The notes beneath the pieces are model-generated. The model did not search any database, had not been told where the DNA came from, and saw only the letters and a list, made by a program, of their open reading frames with translations. From NCBI GenBank assembly GCA_945787635.1, contig CALZIK010000056.1:1-42583 (forward strand): a stretch of DNA of 42,583 nt. Reading direction: 5' to 3'. The position numbers and the translations under genes are program-made. Positions 24,048 through 31,983 of the stretch are shown here, piece after piece (position 1 is the stretch's first letter; every line of letters begins with the position of its first letter). This DNA comes from Thermoanaerobaculia bacterium (GTDB taxonomy: Bacteria > Acidobacteriota > Thermoanaerobaculia > Multivoradales > JAHEKO01).

Positions 24048-24082
24048 TTGACGGCGAATACCGAAATGTGCATGATCTGCAC
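24048..24082 (+). promoter_or_regulatory. Promoter and palindrome upstream of the fasciclin gene
   Basis: TTGACG (24048-24053), 17-base spacer, CATGAT (24071-24076). The -10 is embedded in an inverted repeat GTGCA-TGATC-TGCAC (24068-24082), which could bind a regulator other than the TGAACG-motif protein. Confidence 0.45.
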
Positions 24083-24118
24083 GATTTGGATGTTTTAATC
24101 AACCCAAAGGAGAATCCG

Positions 24119-24604
24119 ATGCGCAAAACACTCACAGTCCTGGCCCTCACTGCCCTGATCGCCCTTCCCGTAGCTGCGAACAGCTATGCCGAGAAGGACA
24201 TCGTCGAAACGGCCGCCGAGGCCGGGTCCTTCACCACTCTAGTTGCGGCCGTCCAAGCCGCGGGTCTGGCCGAGGCCCTCAAGGGCGACGGTCCATTCAC
24301 CGTCTTCGCCCCTACCGACGAAGCCTTCGCCAAGCTGCCTGAGGGAACCGTCGAGAGTCTGCTTCAGCCCGAGAACCTCGACCGGCTGCAGGCGATCCTG
24401 AAGTACCACGTCATCGGCGCTCAGGTCATGGCGGCGAGCGTCACCGACGGACTCGAGGCCGACACCTTGAACGGTGAATCTCTCTCGTTCTCCATCACCG
24501 AAAACGGCGCCAGTGTCAGCGGAGCCAAGATCGTCGCCACCGACGTCGCGGCGTCCAACGGCGTGATCCACGTGATCGACACGGTGCTCATTCCCTCCGA
24601 GTAA
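24119..24604 (+). CDS. Exported fasciclin (FAS1) domain protein
   Basis: A protein of 161 residues with a signal peptide (cleavage near 'VAANSYA') followed by one complete FAS1 domain. Its H1 and H2 conserved blocks are visible: 'GPFTVFAPTDEAFAKLPEGTVESLL' and 'ILKYHVIGAQV', ending in 'ASNGVIHVIDTVLIPSE'. FAS1 domains mediate adhesion or, in some bacteria, bind small lipophilic or carotenoid ligands; the role here is unknown. The ATG at 24119 follows AAGGAG; a GTG 51 bases upstream lies in the promoter palindrome and is rejected. Small FAS1 proteins of this length often occur near light- or stress-induced genes. Two stem-loops follow the gene. Confidence 0.92.
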   Translation: MRKTLTVLALTALIALPVAANSYAEKDIVETAAEAGSFTTLVAAVQAAGLAEALKGDGPFTVFAPTDEAFAKLPEGTVESLLQPENLDRLQAILKYHVIGAQVMAASVTDGLEADTLNGESLSFSITENGASVSGAKIVATDVAASNGVIHVIDTVLIPSE

Positions 24605-24631
24605 TCAGGGGACCTGACGACACGAACCCGC

Positions 24632-24694
24632 GCCGTTCCTCTCGAACGGCTCACCCTCCGGGCCGGTCGCTCCATTGGATTGCGACCGGCCCGG
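24632..24694 (+). terminator. Two stem-loops after the fasciclin gene
   Basis: A 7-bp hairpin (GCCGTTC/GAACGGC, 24632-24650) is followed by a perfect 13-bp inverted repeat (CCGGGCCGGTCGC at 24658-24670 with 24682-24694). No T-run follows, so they may attenuate rather than end transcription. I see no separate promoter before the next gene at 24729. Confidence 0.5.
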
Positions 24695-24728
24695 CGGACA
24701 GTCAGGCGCGGCCCGCGGGACGATTCTC

Positions 24729-26222
24729 ATGGCACACAAGATCCTAGTCACCGGAGCGACCGGCTATATCGGAGGCCGGCTCGTACCGCGCCTGCTCGAT
24801 GCCGGCTACCGGGTCCGCTGCCTGGCGCGAAGCCCGAAGAAGCTCGAAACTCGCGACTGGGCCGATCACGCCAACGTCGAGATCGCTCAGGGCGATCTGG
24901 ACGATCCGCAGTCTCTCGACCGAGCGCTCGAGAACGTGACCGCCGCCTACTATCTGGTTCATTCGATGCTTGCGGCCGGCGCCGACTATGCCGAGCACGA
25001 CCGCCTCCTAGCCCGGAACTTCGCCACGGCTGCGAGTAGATCGCCGTCGCTCCAGCGAATTGTCTATCTGGGCGGTCTCGGAGAGACCGGGGCGGATCTC
25101 AGCGAGCATCTCACTTCACGGCGGGAGGTCGAGCGCGAGCTCGCCGCCGGATCCGTCCCGATCACCGTGCTTCGCGCGGCGATGATCATCGGATCGGGCT
25201 CTGCGTCCTTCGAGATCCTGCGCTACCTGGTCGAACGCCTTCCGGTCATGGTGACTCCGCGCTGGGTGCAGACGGAGTCCCAGCCCATCGCGGTACGAAA
25301 CGTCCTCGAGTATCTCGTCGGCGTCCTGACTGTTGAGAAAACGGTCGGTCAGGTCCTCGACATCGGAGGGCCCGAAATCGTCTCTTACCGAGACTTGATG
25401 CAAATCATGGCGCAAGCCCTGGGCGTTCCCAAACGGATCGTCCTGCCAGTCCCCGTCCTCACTCCCCGCCTCAGCTCCCTCTGGATCCACTTGGTGACTC
25501 CCTTGAGTCACCGGATAGCCCGTCCCCTCGCCGAAGGCCTGCGCAACCGTGTCGTGTGCCGCTCGGCGGCCGCCCGTGAGCTGATGCCGCTTTCGCTGCT
25601 CAGCGTGCGGGAGGCCGTCGACGCGGCGCTCGGCCAGCATCAGAGCCACAACGTCGAGACGTCGTGGTCCGACGCGGGCCCGATCCCCGGAGATCCGGAC
25701 TGGGCCGGGGGCACGACGTTTCGCGACCGCAGGACCGCCCTCGTCGCCGCGGAACCGGATTCCGTTTTCCGCGCGGTCCGGCGAATCGGTGGAGGCAACG
25801 GCTGGTACGCCGCCGACGTCCTGTGGCGAATTCGCGGCTGGATGGATCGCCTGGTCGGCGGCCCCGGCCTGCGTCGCGGCCGCCGCGACTCCGAGAAGCT
25901 CGCCTACGGCGACGCTCTCGACTTCTGGCGAGTCACCGGGATCGAAGACGGTCGGCGCCTCGAGCTGCGCGCCGAAATGAAGCTGCCGGGAGAAGCTCTG
26001 CTCGAGTTCGTGGTAGAGGCGGCGCCGGAAGGCTCGAGGCTCACCCAGACCGCCCGGTTCAAGCCGCGGGGCCTGGCCGGCCTCCTCTACTGGGCGGCCG
26101 TCTACCCGTTTCACGGCTTCGTCTTCCGGGGCATGCTCACCGGCATCCGCCGCACGGCCGAGGCCCTCGCCGCGCCGATGTCGACAGACCGGGCCGAAAG
26201 CCCCGCGGCGGGCGGCTCGTGA
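24729..26222 (+). CDS. Atypical SDR fused to DUF2867
   Basis: A protein of 497 residues. Residues 1-310 are an NAD(P)-binding atypical SDR ('ILVTGATGYIGGRLVPRLLDAGYRVRCLARSP', 'YYLVHSM', 'IVYLGGLGE', 'LRAAMIIGSGSASFEILRYLVERLPVM'). Residues 340-485 match DUF2867 ('SVFRAVRRIGGGNGWY', 'FWRVTGIEDGRRLELRAEMKLPGEALLEF', 'FKPRGLAGLLYWAAVYPFHGFVFRGM'), an SRPBCC-like domain. The combination is a known architecture of unassigned function, often found next to photolyase, CFA synthase and DUF1365 genes. It is the first gene of a tightly packed run of coupled genes to 32793. The ATG at 24729 begins the Rossmann strand; an earlier in-frame start at 24675 lies inside the hairpin region. Confidence 0.9.
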   Translation: MAHKILVTGATGYIGGRLVPRLLDAGYRVRCLARSPKKLETRDWADHANVEIAQGDLDDPQSLDRALENVTAAYYLVHSMLAAGADYAEHDRLLARNFATAASRSPSLQRIVYLGGLGETGADLSEHLTSRREVERELAAGSVPITVLRAAMIIGSGSASFEILRYLVERLPVMVTPRWVQTESQPIAVRNVLEYLVGVLTVEKTVGQVLDIGGPEIVSYRDLMQIMAQALGVPKRIVLPVPVLTPRLSSLWIHLVTPLSHRIARPLAEGLRNRVVCRSAAARELMPLSLLSVREAVDAALGQHQSHNVETSWSDAGPIPGDPDWAGGTTFRDRRTALVAAEPDSVFRAVRRIGGGNGWYAADVLWRIRGWMDRLVGGPGLRRGRRDSEKLAYGDALDFWRVTGIEDGRRLELRAEMKLPGEALLEFVVEAAPEGSRLTQTARFKPRGLAGLLYWAAVYPFHGFVFRGMLTGIRRTAEALAAPMSTDRAESPAAGGS

Positions 26223-26641
26223 CCGGCGTCGCGCTCCTTCACGCCGCCTCGACCCTCGCCATGACCGGGCTCATCTGGTTCGTGCAGGTGGTGCACTATC
26301 CGCTGTTTCGCTATGCCTCGCTCGGCGACTTCCGCGAGTTCGCGGCCTCGCATCAAAGACGGACGACGGTCGTGGTCCTGCCCTTGATGTCGCTCGAGAT
26401 CTCCACGGCGGTTCTCCTTGTTACTCGTCCCCTGCCCGGTTCCTTCGGCAGCGCGACGACCGGCTTGCTGCTGCTTGCCGTGATCTGGCTTTCGACGGCC
26501 CTCGTTCAAGTGCCGCTTCACCGCCGACTCGGCCGAGGGTTCGACGGCGAAACCGCTCGCCGACTGGTCGGAACGAACTGGCTCCGCACCGCCGCCTGGA
26601 GCGCGCGGTCATGGATCGCCCTAAGGCTCCTCGCGCCATGA
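26219..26641 (+). CDS. Small integral membrane protein
   Basis: A protein of 140 residues from a GTG at 26219, with four predicted membrane helices: 'LLHAASTLAMTGLIWFVQVVHY', 'VVVLPLMSLEISTAVLLV', 'TGLLLLAVIWLSTALVQVPL', and a weaker C-terminal one. I do not recognise a named family with certainty; it resembles conserved hypothetical membrane proteins found in photolyase/CFA clusters. It overlaps the gene before it (GTGA) and the gene after it (ATGA), each by four bases, so it is certainly part of this operon. A longer Arg-rich reading in the same frame upstream is inside the SDR-DUF2867 gene and is not coding. Confidence 0.8.
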   Translation: MTGVALLHAASTLAMTGLIWFVQVVHYPLFRYASLGDFREFAASHQRRTTVVVLPLMSLEISTAVLLVTRPLPGSFGSATTGLLLLAVIWLSTALVQVPLHRRLGRGFDGETARRLVGTNWLRTAAWSARSWIALRLLAP

Positions 26642-27876
26642 GAATCGCGATTGTAGGGACCGGGGTTTCCGGCCTGACCTGCGCACACCTTCTATGCAGC
26701 GAGCACGAGGTATCGGTATTCGAGGCGCAAGCGCGGCTGGGCGGCCACACGGTGACCTCCGACATCGAGACCGACGAGCGGTCGCTGGCGGTGGACGCCG
26801 GTTTCATCGTCTACAACGAAGCCAACTACCCGAACTTCGTCAAGCTTCTTTCGCGGCTCGGCGTCGAGTCCCAACCCACCAGCATGAGCTTCAGCGTCAA
26901 GAGCGATCGCGCCGCGCTCGAGTATGCCGGCACCAACCTGAACACCCTCTTCGCTCAACGTTCGAACCTGCTGCGTCCGGGCTTCTACGGCCTCCTCGGT
27001 GACATTCTCCGATTCAATCGCGCCGCGGCTCGAGCCGCAGGCAACGGTCTCACCGGCACGCTCGGCGACTTTCTCGAGGCCCATCGACTGAGTGAGCGAT
27101 TGGCGGAGCTTTACCTGATTCCGTTGACCGCGGCGATCTGGTCCACGGAGCCCAGGAGAATCCTCGACACTCCGGCGCGCTTCGTGCTCCGCTTTCTCGA
27201 CAACCACAACCTGCTGGGCACCAGCGGTTTTCAGTCCTGGCGTGTCGTCAAGGGCGGCTCGGCCCGCTACGTGGAGAAGCTCGTCGCGCCCTTCCGGAAT
27301 CGCATCCGCCTGTCGTCCCCAGTGCGCCGGCTGACGCGAACCGCCGACGGAGTCGACGTCGCGACCGACTCCGGGACCGAGATCTTCGACGAGGTGATCG
27401 TCGCCGCCCACAGCCATCAGGCGCTGGCCATGCTCGCCAGGCCCTCGAAGCCCGAGCGCGAGATCTTGGGTGCCATTCAGTTCCAGCCCAATCCGGCGAT
27501 CCTCCACACCGACCGGTCCGTACTTCCCTCCAGACGCCGAGCCTGGGCCAGCTGGAATTACCGCGTTCCCGTGGATCGCCAAAACGCCGTGGCGGTGACC
27601 TACAACATGACCAAACTGCAGAGTCTGCCCACCTCCACGCCCTACTGCGTGTCGCTGAACCTGCACAGCGACGTCGCTGAGTCGGCGGTCTTGCGAAGCT
27701 TCGACTTCGAGCACCCGCTCTTCTCCACGGCCGCGGTCGCGGCCCAGAAGCGTCACGGCGAGATCAGCGGGATCGACGGAATCCACTACTGCGGCGCCTA
27801 CTGGCACAACGGCTTCCACGAGGACGGCGTCGTGAGCGCGCTCGAGGTGTGCGGCAAGTTCGGAGTTTCGCTGTGA
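26638..27876 (+). CDS. FAD-dependent oxidoreductase (COG2907, amine-oxidase-like)
   Basis: A protein of 412 residues. The N-terminal dinucleotide fold 'RIAIVGTGVSGLTCAHLL' is followed by 'VFEAQARLGGHTVTSD' and 'DAGFIVYNEANYPNF', as in COG2907 flavoproteins; the C-terminus has 'GIDGIHYCGAYWHNGFHEDGVVSAL', which closes the FAD site. Relatives act on fatty acyl chains: they stand next to CFA-like methyltransferases in pathways to methyl-branched and furan fatty acids, where they oxidise or reduce the methylated chain (from memory; exact homologues not checked). Here DUF1365 and two CFA-like enzymes follow directly, supporting a lipid substrate in the membrane. The start overlaps the previous stop by four bases. 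Confidence 0.9.
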   Translation: MRIAIVGTGVSGLTCAHLLCSEHEVSVFEAQARLGGHTVTSDIETDERSLAVDAGFIVYNEANYPNFVKLLSRLGVESQPTSMSFSVKSDRAALEYAGTNLNTLFAQRSNLLRPGFYGLLGDILRFNRAAARAAGNGLTGTLGDFLEAHRLSERLAELYLIPLTAAIWSTEPRRILDTPARFVLRFLDNHNLLGTSGFQSWRVVKGGSARYVEKLVAPFRNRIRLSSPVRRLTRTADGVDVATDSGTEIFDEVIVAAHSHQALAMLARPSKPEREILGAIQFQPNPAILHTDRSVLPSRRRAWASWNYRVPVDRQNAVAVTYNMTKLQSLPTSTPYCVSLNLHSDVAESAVLRSFDFEHPLFSTAAVAAQKRHGEISGIDGIHYCGAYWHNGFHEDGVVSALEVCGKFGVSL

Positions 27877-28637
27877 GCCTTTCGAGCGCGATCTACCTGG
27901 GAAGCGTGCGGCATCGGCGCTTCGAGCCCACCGAGCACGCCTTCCGGTACCCGCTGTTTCTGATGTACCTCGACCTCGCCGAGCTCGATACCGTATTCGC
28001 GAATCGCCGGCTCTGGTCGACCAGCCGAGCGGCGGTGGCCCGATTCGACCGCCGCGACCATCTGGGCGATCCCGCCCAGCCTCTCGACGCCTCGGTTCGA
28101 GAGCTGGTCGAGGCCGAGACCGGCACTCGCCCCGAGGGGCCGATTCGGCTGCTCACCCATCTGCGCTACTTCGGGCACTGCTTCAATCCGGTGAGCTTCT
28201 ACTACTGCTTCGACGAAAGCGGTACCCGGCTCGAGACCCTGGTCGCCGAGGTCAACAACACGCCCTGGGGTGAGCGTCACTGCTACGTCCTGACCGCTGG
28301 AGAGCCCACCGGCAACAACGGGACGCTGTCATTTCGCTCGACCAAGCGGCTCCACGTCTCGCCGTTCATGGGCATGGACGTCGCCTACGAGTGGCGAACC
28401 GGCGTGCCGTCCGAGAGGCTTCTGGTTCACATCGACAACCGTCGCAACGGCAACAGGCTCTTCGACGCGACCATGACGCTCGAGCGGCGCGAGATCACGG
28501 GCCCGCGCCTCGCGTGGTTGCTGGCTCGCTTTCCGATCATGACTCTGCGAGTGGTCCTTTGGATCCACTGGGAGGCTTTCAGACTATGGCTCAAGAAAAC
28601 GCCCTTCTATCCGCACCCGAAGCACAGCCGGACCTAG
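27873..28637 (+). CDS. DUF1365-family protein
   Basis: A protein of 254 residues starting with GTG at 27873, which overlaps the TGA of the flavoprotein (GTGA). DUF1365 features are 'AIYLGSVRHRRFEPTEHAFRYPLFLMYLDLAEL', 'IRLLTHLRYFGHCFNPVSFYYCFDE', 'VAEVNNTPWGERHCYVL' and 'KRLHVSPFMGMDVAYEWR'. Its activity is not established, but it is a nearly constant partner of the COG2907 flavoprotein and CFA-like methyltransferases, so a step in fatty acyl modification is inferred. The coding end overlaps the start of the next gene by 52 bases, longer than the four-base overlaps elsewhere in this operon. Confidence 0.9.
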   Translation: MSLSSAIYLGSVRHRRFEPTEHAFRYPLFLMYLDLAELDTVFANRRLWSTSRAAVARFDRRDHLGDPAQPLDASVRELVEAETGTRPEGPIRLLTHLRYFGHCFNPVSFYYCFDESGTRLETLVAEVNNTPWGERHCYVLTAGEPTGNNGTLSFRSTKRLHVSPFMGMDVAYEWRTGVPSERLLVHIDNRRNGNRLFDATMTLERREITGPRLAWLLARFPIMTLRVVLWIHWEAFRLWLKKTPFYPHPKHSRT

Positions 28638-29926
28638 AGCCGGTCGAGCCGGCCGGCGGCAACGCTCACGAGAGCCGGACCGCCCGCGATCCATGGCTGC
28701 GCCGGCGGGCGCGTCGGCTGGTCTCGAGTCGACTGGAGAGGCTCGCCGAGGGACGGCTGACGATCAGCGAGAACGGCGCGACTCGCGAGTTCGGTCGCCC
28801 CGGGACGTTTCCCCTCGAGGCTGCGATCACCATTCACGATCCGGCCTTCTGGGAACGCCTCGCCTGGGGCGGATCGATCGGCGCCGGCGAGGCTTTTTGC
28901 GACGGTCTCTGGACGACCCCCGATCTCACCGCCGTAATCCGCTTGTTCGCCCGCAATCAGAAGGCTCTGCAGGGTTTCGACTCGGGCCTGGGCACGCTCG
29001 CAGCTCCACTTCGAAGCCTCCTCCACCGCCTGAGGACGAACACCCGCGCCGGCAGCCTGCGCAACATTGCCGCCCACTACGACACCGGCAACGAGTTCTT
29101 CTCCAAGTTTCTCGATTCGACCTTGACCTATTCCTGCGCGATCTTCCCCGACGCTCTGTCGACCCTCGAGACCGCTCAACAGTGGAAGCTCGACACGATC
29201 TGCAAGAAACTCGAGCTCGACCGGAACGACCATCTGCTCGAGATCGGCACCGGCTGGGGTGGTCTTGCCATCCACGCCGCGCGTAAGCACGGCTGTCGAG
29301 TCACCACCACCACGATTTCCCGGCAGCAGTTCGAGTACGCTTCGAAGGCGATCGAGGAAGCCGGGCTCGACGACCGGATCACCGTGCTGCGAGCCGACTA
29401 TCGCGACCTGCCGGTCCTTCTGAACCAGCGCTTCGACAAGTTGGTCTCGATCGAGATGATCGAGGCCGTAGGGCACCGCTTCCTTCCAGGTTACTTCGAG
29501 GTCATCAGCCGCATGCTCAAAGACGACGGCCTGGCGCTTCTGCAGGCAATCACCATTCCCGACCAGCGCTACGACGCCTATCGCCGCTCGGTCGATTTCA
29601 TTCAACACTACATCTTCCCGGGCGCCCTCCTGCCGTCGATGGCCCGAATCCAGGAGTGCGTGCGCACACGAACCGACTTGCGACTCCTGGACCTCGAGGA
29701 CCTGACACCGCACTACGCCCGAACCCTCAAGGCCTGGAACGACCGCTTCGAGACGCGGGAAGACGAGATCGCCGAGCTCGGCCTGAGCGCTCTGGAGCGC
29801 CGAAAGTGGAAGTACTACTTCGGCTACTGCGAGGGCGGATTCCTGGAGCGAACGGTTGGAAACATCCAGATTCTGTTCGGAAAGCCTTTGAATCGCCGGC
29901 AGGTTTCGCCGAGCAGCTTCGTCTAA
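28586..29926 (+). CDS. cfa: Cyclopropane-fatty-acyl-phospholipid synthase
   Basis: A protein of 446 residues. It shows the full CFA-synthase pattern: 'IAAHYDTGNEFFSKFLDSTLTYSCAIFPD', the SAM-binding 'LLEIGTGWGGLAIHAA', 'TTISRQQFEYASKAIEEAGL', 'KLVSIEMIEAVGHRF' and 'QHYIFPGALLPSM', ending in 'YYFGYCEGGF'. CFA synthase transfers a methylene from S-adenosylmethionine to the cis double bond of membrane phospholipid acyl chains. Length is slightly above the usual 380-420 because of a 40-residue polar N-terminal extension. The ATG at 28586 has GGAGG about ten bases upstream and lies within the end of DUF1365. Related methyltransferases make 10-methyl or furan-precursor chains, so product identity is open. 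Confidence 0.93.
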   Translation: MAQENALLSAPEAQPDLEPVEPAGGNAHESRTARDPWLRRRARRLVSSRLERLAEGRLTISENGATREFGRPGTFPLEAAITIHDPAFWERLAWGGSIGAGEAFCDGLWTTPDLTAVIRLFARNQKALQGFDSGLGTLAAPLRSLLHRLRTNTRAGSLRNIAAHYDTGNEFFSKFLDSTLTYSCAIFPDALSTLETAQQWKLDTICKKLELDRNDHLLEIGTGWGGLAIHAARKHGCRVTTTTISRQQFEYASKAIEEAGLDDRITVLRADYRDLPVLLNQRFDKLVSIEMIEAVGHRFLPGYFEVISRMLKDDGLALLQAITIPDQRYDAYRRSVDFIQHYIFPGALLPSMARIQECVRTRTDLRLLDLEDLTPHYARTLKAWNDRFETREDEIAELGLSALERRKWKYYFGYCEGGFLERTVGNIQILFGKPLNRRQVSPSSFV

Positions 29927-29940
29927 AGGAGATCGCAACC

Positions 29941-30972
29941 ATGCAGTGGACCCTCAACCTGGCCGAATCCGGCTGGATCCCCGATCCGGTGCTCAAGGCC
30001 GGAATCCGACGATTGCTTCGAGGACGGATCACTTCGATCGGTGCGGAGCTCGAGCCGGAGGTCGAGATCGTGCGGCAAATGCGCGAGAGCCCGATCGCCA
30101 TCGAGACGGACGCCGCCAACGAGCAGCACTACGAAGTGCCGCCCGAGTTCTACCGGCTCGTGCTCGGCCGACATCTCAAGTACAGCTGCTGTTTCTGGCC
30201 CGACGGCGTCGGGTCGCTCAACGATGCCGAGGCGGCAGCGCTGGACCAGGTTTGTGAGCGCGCAGGCCTCGAAGACGGAATGCGCGTCCTGGACCTCGGT
30301 TGCGGCTGGGGCTCGCTCAGCCTCTGGATCGCCGAAAAGTACCCCCGGAGTCGGGTCACCTCGGTGTCCAACTCCGCCCCTCAGTGCGATTTCATTCGCG
30401 AGAAAGCCAGGGAACGCAACCTCGGCAACCTCGAGGTGATCACCGCCGACATGAACGGCTTTCAGCTTGCGAAGACCTTCGATCGCATCGTCTCGGTGGA
30501 GATGTTCGAGCACATGCGCAACTACGATGCGCTGCTCGCCCGCGTCGCCAGCTGGCTCGCCCCCAAGGGCAAGCTTCTCGTCCACATCTTCTGTCACCGC
30601 GACCGGCCCTACTTCTTCGAAGACAACGGCGCCAGCGACTGGATGGCCCGCCACTTCTTCACCGGCGGGCTGATGCCCTCCGAACGGCTCATGGAGCGGT
30701 CGTCGGGCCCATTGGCCCTCGATCGGCGCTGGCGTCTCAACGGCCGGCACTACGAAAAGACTGCCCTTGCCTGGCTCGAGAACTTGGATCGCAACCGCGC
30801 ACCGGTTCTGGAGATCTTCGAGAACACCTACGGACGGAATGACGCGCTTCGCTGGTTTCATCGCTGGCGCATGTTCTTTCTCGCCTGCGCGGAGCTCTTC
30901 GCCTACAACCAGGGCGATGAGTGGTTCGTTTCGCATTCGCTGTGGTCGTTGAAACCGACCGAGATCAACTGA
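29941..30972 (+). CDS. Second CFA-synthase-like SAM methyltransferase
   Basis: A protein of 343 residues. It lacks the N-terminal domain of Cfa and begins close to the catalytic region: 'NEQHYEVPPEFYRLVLGRHLKYSCCFWPDG', then 'RVLDLGCGWGSLSLWIAEKYP', 'VTSVSNSAPQCDFI', 'IVSVEMFEHMRNYD' and 'LVHIFCHRDRPYFFEDNGASDWMARHFFTGG'. This shorter form resembles plant coclaurine N-methyltransferase-like and bacterial CFA-like methylases, so it may methylate an acyl chain or another lipid-soluble substrate instead of forming a cyclopropane. The AAAGGAG ribosome binding site begins within the TAA stop of cfa, so translation is coupled. It is clearly a paralogue, not a copy, of the preceding enzyme. Confidence 0.9.
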   Translation: MQWTLNLAESGWIPDPVLKAGIRRLLRGRITSIGAELEPEVEIVRQMRESPIAIETDAANEQHYEVPPEFYRLVLGRHLKYSCCFWPDGVGSLNDAEAAALDQVCERAGLEDGMRVLDLGCGWGSLSLWIAEKYPRSRVTSVSNSAPQCDFIREKARERNLGNLEVITADMNGFQLAKTFDRIVSVEMFEHMRNYDALLARVASWLAPKGKLLVHIFCHRDRPYFFEDNGASDWMARHFFTGGLMPSERLMERSSGPLALDRRWRLNGRHYEKTALAWLENLDRNRAPVLEIFENTYGRNDALRWFHRWRMFFLACAELFAYNQGDEWFVSHSLWSLKPTEIN

Positions 30973-31025
30973 CGACCGCAACCAACGAGCTGTTACCGCC
31001 GAATGAAGCGAGGGGAACGCCGAGC

Positions 31026-31634
31026 ATGAACAAGCGCAGTAGATCCATCTTGATTGCCGCCGTCGCGGTCGCCGGCCTCGCGACTCTTGCAGCCAGCGCT
31101 TCCGCTTACGAGGAGCCTAGCTACGAAGTCATCGCCCAGGACGGCGACTTCGAGCTCCGACGGTACGCTCCCTATCTGGTCGCCCAAACGACGGTTACGG
31201 GACATTCCGAGCAGGCGAGCAACGAAGCGTTCATGCGGCTCTTTCGCTACATCTCAGGCAAGAGCCGAAGGCAGGTGCGGCCGGACGATCCGAAGGTCGC
31301 CATGACCATTCCGGTGACCATGGACTTCACCGGCGGCTCCACGACCATGACGTTCATGGTACCCGAGCAATACAGCCTCGAGACGGCGCCCCGGCCCGCC
31401 GATCCCGCGGTCGAGCTCCGAGAGATGCCCGGGGGCCTGGTAGCGGCTCTGAGCTACGGCGGTCGATCCAGCCGGGATAGATTCCTCGAACGCAAGAAGC
31501 GTCTCCTAGAATGGGCCGCGGACAGGGAGCTCGAGGCCGTCGCGGAGCCTGTCTTTGCGCAGTACAACGGACCGTTCACTCCCTGGTTCCTGAGGCGCAA
31601 CGAAGTGCTGATGGTAGTCAACAATGCCGGCTGA
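31026..31634 (+). CDS. Exported SOUL haem-binding family protein
   Basis: A protein of 202 residues with a signal peptide ('ILIAAVAVAGLATLAASASA') followed by a SOUL domain: 'PSYEVIAQDGDFELRRYAPYLVAQTTV', 'ASNEAFMRLFRYISG', 'KVAMTIPVTMDF', 'MTFMVPEQYSLETAPRPADPAVELREMPGG', ending 'AQYNGPFTPWFLRRNEVLMVV'. SOUL/HEBP proteins bind tetrapyrroles weakly in animals; bacterial members are poorly characterised. A periplasmic or membrane-edge site is inferred. An AGGGGA precedes the ATG at 31026. Presence in a lipid-modification operon next to a CarH-like regulator is common in bacteria with light-response clusters. Confidence 0.9.
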   Translation: MNKRSRSILIAAVAVAGLATLAASASAYEEPSYEVIAQDGDFELRRYAPYLVAQTTVTGHSEQASNEAFMRLFRYISGKSRRQVRPDDPKVAMTIPVTMDFTGGSTTMTFMVPEQYSLETAPRPADPAVELREMPGGLVAALSYGGRSSRDRFLERKKRLLEWAADRELEAVAEPVFAQYNGPFTPWFLRRNEVLMVVNNAG

Positions 31635-31646
31635 TCGAGGACCTAG

Positions 31647-31982
31647 GTGATCAACGGTCTCAAGATCCTCTTCAGCCTGGTTCTCTTGTCGATGCTGGTG
31701 GTGACCACGGTCGCGAGCCTCGATCGCGGCGTCTTCGAAGCCGGCGCCGAGCTCTGGGCCGACCCCTGGTTCAAGGCGACCCTGGCCGACGCCTACTTTG
31801 GTTTCCTCGCCGTGTACGTCTGGATCGCCTACAAGGAGCGAAGCTGGGCGCGCAGAATCGTCTGGTTCGTGCTTCTCATGCTGCTCGGCAACATCGCCAT
31901 CGCGGTCTACATCCTGATCCAGCTCTTCCGGCTGCCGGCGAACGCGTCGGTCGAGCAGCTGCTGCTGCGTAAGGGCGCCTGA
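31647..31982 (+). CDS. DUF1475-like small membrane protein
   Basis: A protein of 111 residues starting at GTG 31647, 12 bases after the SOUL stop. Three hydrophobic helices are visible: 'LKILFSLVLLSMLVVTTVAS', 'ATLADAYFGFLAVYVWIAY', and 'IVWFVLLMLLGNIAIAVYILIQLF'. The pattern agrees with DUF1475, a family of unknown function. One base separates its stop from the DUF1295 start, so the two are co-translated. No catalytic motif is evident. Confidence 0.8.
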   Translation: MINGLKILFSLVLLSMLVVTTVASLDRGVFEAGAELWADPWFKATLADAYFGFLAVYVWIAYKERSWARRIVWFVLLMLLGNIAIAVYILIQLFRLPANASVEQLLLRKGA

Positions 31983-31983
31983 G

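Noticed and set aside
28634-29938. A 434-codon minus-strand frame opposite cfa.
   Set aside because: No motif, and the plus strand carries a full CFA synthase with coupled neighbours.
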